A stretch of 35,461 nt of DNA from Flavobacteriales bacterium UBA1958 (GTDB taxonomy: Bacteria; Bacteroidota; Bacteroidia; Flavobacteriales_D; Sanyastnellaceae), in assembly GCA_002336675.1 (NCBI GenBank), contig DDEI01000021.1, forward strand, positions 1 to 35,461, written 5' to 3'. Numbering within the stretch: the stretch's first letter is position 1; the number at the start of each line of letters is the position of its first letter. The notes below the pieces were generated by a model. That model did no database searches. It worked only from the letters and a program-made list of their open reading frames with translations, and was not told the DNA's origin. This document shows positions 30,841-35,461 of the stretch, piece by piece. Position numbers and translations under genes: made by a program.

Positions 30841-32412
30841 ATGAGTGTAGAGTTAATTATCAATGCCTCTGAAAAAGGCTCAGATATAGCAGTTCTAAGA
30901 GACAATAAGTTAATAGAACTTCACAAAGAGAACACCTCTAAGGAATATAAAGTAGGCGACATTTACCTGGGTAAGGTTAGAAAAGTTTTACCTAGTCTTA
31001 ATGCAGCGTTTGTAAATGTAGGATATGAGAAAGATGCTTTTCTCCATTATCATGACCTGGGCCCGCAGCATTCTTCTTTAAAGGATTACGTTAAGAAAAC
31101 GCAGGCGAAGAAGCTCACCAAATCTGATTTGAAGAGTTTTAAATGTCTGCCAGACATCGATAAACACGGAAAGATAAAAGATCAATTAGCTAGTGGCCAA
31201 TTAGCGTTAGTTCAAGTTGTAAAGGAACCAATATCTACGAAAGGTCCTCGCCTGACATCAGAAATTACATTGGCAGGTCGTTTTGTCGTTTTAGTTCCCT
31301 TCTCCAAAAAAATATCGATTTCTACCCGAATCACTGATGAGGAGGATAGAAAAAGACTTAAGAATTTGATGCGAAGCATCAAACCAGCGAACTGTGGAAT
31401 CATTCTTAGAACGGTAGCTAAAGGAAAGAAAGTTGCCGAATTGCATACGGATTTAGCTGACTTAATTTCTAGATGGGAAACACTTTTTCAAAATCTCAAG
31501 AATGCGAAACCAGCGGATAAAGTGCTAGGAGAGTTAGACAGAAAATCGACAGTTTTAAGAGATCTACTTACACCAGAACATGAAGCCATTCACATGAATG
31601 ACAAAGACATGGCTGCAGAAGTAAAGGCTTATGTGAAATCTATTTCTCCTGAAAAAGAAGGAATCGTCAAGTTTGTAAAAAGTAATGATCTTTTCGAAAA
31701 GTTCGGAATTCACAGACAAATAAAATCAAGCTTCGGGAAACAAGTTATGCTTAAGTCTGGTGCTTATCTAATTGTAGAGCACACTGAGGCTATGCATGTG
31801 ATAGATGTAAATAGTGGTAACAGAAAAGGTGGTATAAAAAGCCAAGAAGAAAATGCACTGACAACAAATCTAGAGTGCGCTGAAGAAATAGCTAGAATTC
31901 TTAAGTTAAGAGATATGGGTGGTATTATCTGCGTTGACTTTATAGATATGCAGAAGCGAGAAAATCAAAGAAAACTCCTAGATTCTTTCAAAGAGTTCAT
32001 GAAAGATGACAAAGCAAAGCATAATATACTAGCACCAAGTAGATTTGGAGTTGTTGAAATCACAAGACAGAGAGTTCGTCCTGAAACAGACATAACTACA
32101 ACAGAGCTTTGTCCTTCATGCAAAGGGTCTGGCAAGATAGAAGCTTCTGTGCTCATTACAGATGAAATAGAGCGCTCGCTCGCTGCGTTGAAATCTGCAG
32201 GGAAAACTACCTCCCTGTCTATGCTAGTAAATCCAATGCTAGAAGCTTATTTAAAAAGAGGCCTGTTTAATAGCATTCTTAAAGGTTGGAGAAAGAATTA
32301 CGGATATAAAATTTCAATAGATTCTAGCACTACTCTAGAACTTTTAGAGGTCCACTATTACGACCAAAACCAAGAAGAACTAATGTTAAATAGCTCCAAT
32401 AAGCAAACCTAA
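30841..32412 (+). CDS. rng: Ribonuclease E/G family endoribonuclease
   Basis: A 523-residue single-strand-specific endoribonuclease for rRNA maturation and mRNA decay, nearer to RNase G in length. Seen: an N-terminal S1-like domain (VGDIYLGKVRKVLPSLNAAFVNVGYEKDAFL, about 35-65, with a variable loop after it), the RNase E core with the two catalytic aspartates Asp322 in MHVIDVNSGN and Asp366 in ICVDFIDM (spacing as in E. coli), and the zinc-link CPSC (Cys424 and Cys427) that joins subunits. No long C-terminal degradosome scaffold. The ATG at 30841 is chosen because MSVELIINASEKGSDIAVLRD matches the family start; an upstream ATG at 30808 would add 11 residues and lies in the hairpin. Its 3' end overlaps the convergent ald gene by 27 bases. 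Confidence 0.95.
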   Translation: MSVELIINASEKGSDIAVLRDNKLIELHKENTSKEYKVGDIYLGKVRKVLPSLNAAFVNVGYEKDAFLHYHDLGPQHSSLKDYVKKTQAKKLTKSDLKSFKCLPDIDKHGKIKDQLASGQLALVQVVKEPISTKGPRLTSEITLAGRFVVLVPFSKKISISTRITDEEDRKRLKNLMRSIKPANCGIILRTVAKGKKVAELHTDLADLISRWETLFQNLKNAKPADKVLGELDRKSTVLRDLLTPEHEAIHMNDKDMAAEVKAYVKSISPEKEGIVKFVKSNDLFEKFGIHRQIKSSFGKQVMLKSGAYLIVEHTEAMHVIDVNSGNRKGGIKSQEENALTTNLECAEEIARILKLRDMGGIICVDFIDMQKRENQRKLLDSFKEFMKDDKAKHNILAPSRFGVVEITRQRVRPETDITTTELCPSCKGSGKIEASVLITDEIERSLAALKSAGKTTSLSMLVNPMLEAYLKRGLFNSILKGWRKNYGYKISIDSSTTLELLEVHYYDQNQEELMLNSSNKQT

Positions 32413-33603
32413 ATTTTTCCACGGTAAATCAAAGAGCTCGCCGATAGTTTGATTAGTGAGACACCCTTTGAACATATAAACCCCCTTTCTAAATCCAGGA
32501 TCGGCGTTTATCATTTTATCCACCCCTCCTTCATTTCCCATTTCAATGAGAATTGGAGCAAAAATGTTACTTAAGGCATAGCTAGCCGTCTTACTCACCC
32601 TAGATGCGATATTGGGCACACAATAGTGAATTACATCATTGTGCTTAAATGTGGGATGGTCATGATTCGTGATTCTACTCGTTTCAAAAACACCCCCTTG
32701 ATCGATACTTACATCTACTAAAACTGAACCTGATGGCATATTCACTATCATTGCCTCACTTACTACGCAAGGAGTTCTTCCAAATGGCGCGCTTAACGCA
32801 CCGATGGCCACATCTGCAGTCTTTAGAGCTTCTGCTAGAATTTTTGGCTGAATAGTAGATGTCCATAACCTATGACCTACATCATTCTGTAATCTCCTTA
32901 ATTTAAAAAGGCTGTTATCAAAAATCTTTACGCTGCACCCAAGACCTAAAGCAGCTTTAGAAGCATAAGCACCCACAGTACCCGCACCTATAATTACTAC
33001 TTCTGTGGGATGAACTCCCGAGATACCACCGAACATGAGTCCTTGTCCATTATTGGCATTACTCAAATATTCACTTGCTATTAAAACACTGGTGTTTCCT
33101 GCTATTTCTCCCATAGCTCTAACCACCGGATAGATGTCTTCACTATCTTTTATATAGTCCCAGGCTACAGCAGTGACCTTCTTTTTCATTAGTACCTCTA
33201 GCGATTCTTTAGGCTGTAAGGTCATCTGTAATGCTGAAAAGAGAAACTGATTCCCACTCATCATTTCTACCTCTTCCAAAGAAGGCGGGGCTACTTTAAA
33301 TATAATTTCAGATTGAAATATTTTATCTCTTTCATGTACGATTTGAGCTCCAGCCTCGCTGTAGTCTGTATCAGAAAAATGAGATTCCTGACCAGCCGAA
33401 GCTTCTACTAAAACAACATGGCCATTGTTCACTAAAAGACCGACAGCTTCCGGAGTTAATGCTACCCTTTTTTCCTGGAAAGAGGTTTCTTTAGGAATGG
33501 ATATGGTTAAATTATTATTTCTTTTTTGAACTGCTAATAGCTCTTCCTGAGGCATTAATTGAGCTTGTTCAGCCAACGCTTTTATTCTTTTATTGTCACC
33601 CAT
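32386..33603 (-). CDS. ald: Alanine dehydrogenase-family protein with His-to-Gln active-site change
   Basis: A 405-residue cytoplasmic NAD-dependent oxidoreductase of the alanine dehydrogenase/PNT family. Alanine dehydrogenase converts L-alanine to pyruvate and ammonia. Seen: Arg46 in EKRVALTP, Lys103 in IIFKVAPP (both match the substrate-binding Arg and Lys of the canonical enzyme), the NAD loop GAGTVG after VVI, the catalytic Asp in VLVDVSIDQGG, and YCVPNIASRVSKTASYALSN near the C-terminus. An N-terminal extension of about 30 residues is usual for the bacteroidetal form. The canonical catalytic histidine (in FLHLA of the Mycobacterium enzyme) is replaced by Gln126 in LFSALQMT. Activity on alanine is therefore uncertain. 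It is transcribed in the direction of porX and tsaE, 48 bases after tsaE. Confidence 0.88.
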   Translation of the reverse strand: MGDNKRIKALAEQAQLMPQEELLAVQKRNNNLTISIPKETSFQEKRVALTPEAVGLLVNNGHVVLVEASAGQESHFSDTDYSEAGAQIVHERDKIFQSEIIFKVAPPSLEEVEMMSGNQFLFSALQMTLQPKESLEVLMKKKVTAVAWDYIKDSEDIYPVVRAMGEIAGNTSVLIASEYLSNANNGQGLMFGGISGVHPTEVVIIGAGTVGAYASKAALGLGCSVKIFDNSLFKLRRLQNDVGHRLWTSTIQPKILAEALKTADVAIGALSAPFGRTPCVVSEAMIVNMPSGSVLVDVSIDQGGVFETSRITNHDHPTFKHNDVIHYCVPNIASRVSKTASYALSNIFAPILIEMGNEGGVDKMINADPGFRKGVYMFKGCLTNQTIGELFDLPWKNLGLLIGAI

Positions 33604-33651
33604 AGCAGTATTACTTATTATTACAGATTAAGACGCGAGAAGATACGACAT

Positions 33652-34062
33652 TTAGAAAAATTTGAACATTCTAACTTCATTTTCTCTCGAAATAAAAATA
33701 TTCTTTTCCTCTCCGCTAAAAAATGGTTTGGCTATTTTCGGCCACTCGATAAACACATAACAATCTTTTTCAAGATATTCTTCAAAACCTAAATCATAAA
33801 GTTCCTCTGCAGCATTAACTCGGTAGAGATCGAAGTGAAAAACGCTAGCTCCTTTTTCAGTTTCATATTCATTCACTAATGAAAAAGTCGGACTAGAAAT
33901 AGACTCCTTCACTCCTAGCTCTTGACATATACTTTTAATAAAAGTAGTTTTTCCGCTACCCATATCACCACTTAAAAGGCAGGTTACTGGGTCAGGATTT
34001 AGATTCAACCATTTTTTAGCCATATTCTCTATCTCAAGAATTGAATTTACTTCAAAGTTCAT
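33652..34062 (-). CDS. tsaE: tRNA t6A-modification ATPase TsaE
   Basis: A 136-residue ATPase needed, with TsaB, TsaC and TsaD, to attach threonylcarbamoyl to A37 of ANN-reading tRNAs. Seen: the Walker A loop GDMGSGKT (32-39), the switch segment SISSPTFSLVNEYE, the FHFDLYR motif (Walker B region) and FIEWPK near the C-terminus, all specific to the family. Normal length. The ATG follows the porX stop immediately (TAAATG), and ald lies downstream, so the three are likely co-transcribed. Confidence 0.95.
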   Translation of the reverse strand: MNFEVNSILEIENMAKKWLNLNPDPVTCLLSGDMGSGKTTFIKSICQELGVKESISSPTFSLVNEYETEKGASVFHFDLYRVNAAEELYDLGFEEYLEKDCYVFIEWPKIAKPFFSGEEKNIFISRENEVRMFKFF

Positions 34063-35461
34063 TTATCTCGGGATTAACTTCACAAATGGAATCATTACCT
34101 CCTCCATTGAAATCCCACCATGCTGGAAGGTACTATCGTAATACTTCACAAAGTGATTCAAGTTATTCGGATAAACAAAAAAGTCGTTTTTCAAAGCAAA
34201 AATATAGCTCGAGCTTATGTTCTCCTTAGGAAGGAATGCATCTTCTGGCTTAGGAATTTCGAAAACTTCAGATGCCTTGTACTTTAAATTTCTACCTGTT
34301 TTATACCTTAAATTACTATTTGTGGCTCTATCTCCAACTACTTTAACTGGATGGTCTACTTGAATAGTTCCATGGTCTGTGGTAATAATAAGCTTAGAGC
34401 CGTTCTTCGCTATTTTTTTCAGAAGATCTAAAAGTGGAGAATGCTCAAACCAGGAGAGGGTCAAAGATCTGTAAGCAGAAGAGTCTCCTGCCAGTTCCTT
34501 AATCATATCCATTTCCGTTCTAGCGTGAGAGAGCATATCCACAAAGTTATAGACTACGACATTTAGTTTATTCTTAGTGAGATCGTTAAATCGCTCATTA
34601 AGTTTCTTTCCATAATTTAGATTTAACACTTTATTATAACTAAATGGAATATTGAGCCCTAATCTCTGAAGATTTTTTTCCAGTAATTCTTTTTCATATT
34701 TATTTTTTCCGCCTTCATCATTTTCTCCAACCCAAAATTGAGGATACATCTTTTGAATTTCTGAAGGCATCAAGCCAGAAAATAGGGCATTTCTGGCATA
34801 TTGCGTCGCTGTAGGTAAAATTGAAAAGAACATATCTTCCTCCTCTACTCTAAAGTATTCATTAATTGCAGGCTGAAGTGCCTTCCATTGATCAAACCTC
34901 AAGTTGTCGATAACCACTAAAAACAGACTCTCCTCATTCTTTATAATTTCAGGCTGAATTCTATCTTTAAATAAAGTGTGGCTCATAGTAGGAGCTTCTA
35001 CTTCTCCCTTTAGCCAGTCTAAATAATTATCTTTTATAAACCTCGAGAATTGAGTGTTTGCTTCTTCTTTTTGAGTAGCAAATATGCCTTCTAGCGCTTC
35101 ATCTTGCGTTCCGTCTAACTCTAAATCCCAATAAACCAGTTTCTTATATAACTCTTGCCAATCCTCTATATCCAACCTACCCATTAGCTGCATGCTAATT
35201 TCTCTAAACTGTCTTTGATATCCTGAAGAGGCTTTCTCGTCTACCAATCTCTTTTCATCCAGATTCTTTTTAAGAGCTAACAGAATCTGATTAGGGTTAA
35301 CTGGTTTTATTAAATAATCAGAAATCTTAGAACCTATGGCCTCTTCCATAATATGTTCTTCTTCACTTTTGGTAATCATAATGACAGGCAGGGTCGGATC
35401 TATCCCTTTTATAGATTGCAACGCCTCCAAACCAGATATACCAGGCATGTTTTCATCTAAA
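34063..35461 (-). CDS. porX: PorX, response regulator fused to an alkaline-phosphatase-superfamily domain (5' end outside window)
   Basis: The gene runs out of the window on the right, so only about 466 residues are seen. It begins in the middle of the receiver domain, at LDENMPGISGLEALQ, where the Asp is the phosphate acceptor (codon 35455-35457). The receiver's Lys is in SDYLIKPVNP. A helical linker (about 85-145) leads to the metal-dependent domain with LVVIDNLRFDQW, ILPTATQYARNALFSG (Thr nucleophile region), NFVDMLSHARTEM and IITTDHGTI, and a terminal FQHGGISMEEVMIPF, the pattern of PorX. PorX is the cytoplasmic regulator of the type IX secretion system and is reported to cleave oligonucleotides. 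The ATG at 35448 is internal to the receiver and not the start. tsaE follows directly. Confidence 0.92.
   Translation of the reverse strand, partial: LDENMPGISGLEALQSIKGIDPTLPVIMITKSEEEHIMEEAIGSKISDYLIKPVNPNQILLALKKNLDEKRLVDEKASSGYQRQFREISMQLMGRLDIEDWQELYKKLVYWDLELDGTQDEALEGIFATQKEEANTQFSRFIKDNYLDWLKGEVEAPTMSHTLFKDRIQPEIIKNEESLFLVVIDNLRFDQWKALQPAINEYFRVEEEDMFFSILPTATQYARNALFSGLMPSEIQKMYPQFWVGENDEGGKNKYEKELLEKNLQRLGLNIPFSYNKVLNLNYGKKLNERFNDLTKNKLNVVVYNFVDMLSHARTEMDMIKELAGDSSAYRSLTLSWFEHSPLLDLLKKIAKNGSKLIITTDHGTIQVDHPVKVVGDRATNSNLRYKTGRNLKYKASEVFEIPKPEDAFLPKENISSSYIFALKNDFFVYPNNLNHFVKYYDSTFQHGGISMEEVMIPFVKLIPR

Noticed and set aside
35446..35448. ATG at 35448 as the start of porX
   Set aside because: The frame stays open to the window edge and LDEN before this Met is the phospho-acceptor motif of a receiver domain, so the true start is outside.

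Overview
The window is chromosomal, AT-rich DNA from a member of the Bacteroidota, most likely a marine-type flavobacterium. The evidence is the gliding/type IX secretion genes gldD, gldE and porX, a STN-type TonB receptor with sigma, FecR and DUF4249 partners, the SDR-type threonine dehydrogenase, the bacteroidetal HU and mS38-like proteins, and promoter -7 boxes of the form TAnnTTTG. Starts are generally not preceded by a convincing Shine-Dalgarno sequence, and non-ATG starts (GTG, TTG) are frequent. No tRNA, rRNA, CRISPR, phage or insertion sequence was seen. Most of the window is housekeeping gene content, packed tightly into operons.

Layout. Bases 1-657 hold the end of gdhA, which meets queA (minus) at a bidirectional terminator. 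Bases 2114-6949 (minus) are a cell-surface signalling/uptake locus in the order sigma factor, TonB receptor with an STN domain, DUF4249 lipoprotein, FecR anti-sigma factor. Bases 7103-12237 (plus) carry tdh, a decayed MORN-like gene, cysS, a glutaminyl-cyclase-like M28 enzyme, an M42 aminopeptidase and a histidine-kinase remnant. Bases 12253-14704 (minus) are two tandem cyclophilins translationally coupled to pheS. Bases 14829-18427 carry a small lipoprotein gene, a conserved bacteroidetal hypothetical gene on the minus strand, a near-empty stretch and pheT (plus), which ends at a 32-bp perfect palindrome.

Bases 18523-28550 (minus) are a long envelope-biogenesis run: ssb, gldE, gldD, coaX, an outer-membrane barrel protein, a cysteine-rich repeat protein, lptC, a two-TM protein, a second CNNM/CorC protein, then a PpiD-like chaperone. 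Several of these genes overlap. ssb and ppiD each have their own promoter-like box. mutY (minus) and HU (plus) diverge at about 29.7 kb. HU is followed by a TPR protein, a 30-residue mS38-like basic protein and RNase E/G (plus). RNase E/G overlaps the convergent alanine dehydrogenase gene tail to tail. ald, tsaE and the truncated porX (minus) fill the right end.

How the genes work together. Translation and RNA metabolism (queA, cysS, pheS, pheT, tsaE, rng, the mS38-like protein), DNA maintenance (ssb, mutY, HU) and envelope folding/export (cyclophilins, PpiD, LptC, CNNM proteins, GldD/E, PorX) dominate. The more accessory parts are the sigma-to-FecR locus and the two gene remnants. The least understood conserved part is the block from the barrel protein through the repeat protein to LptC.
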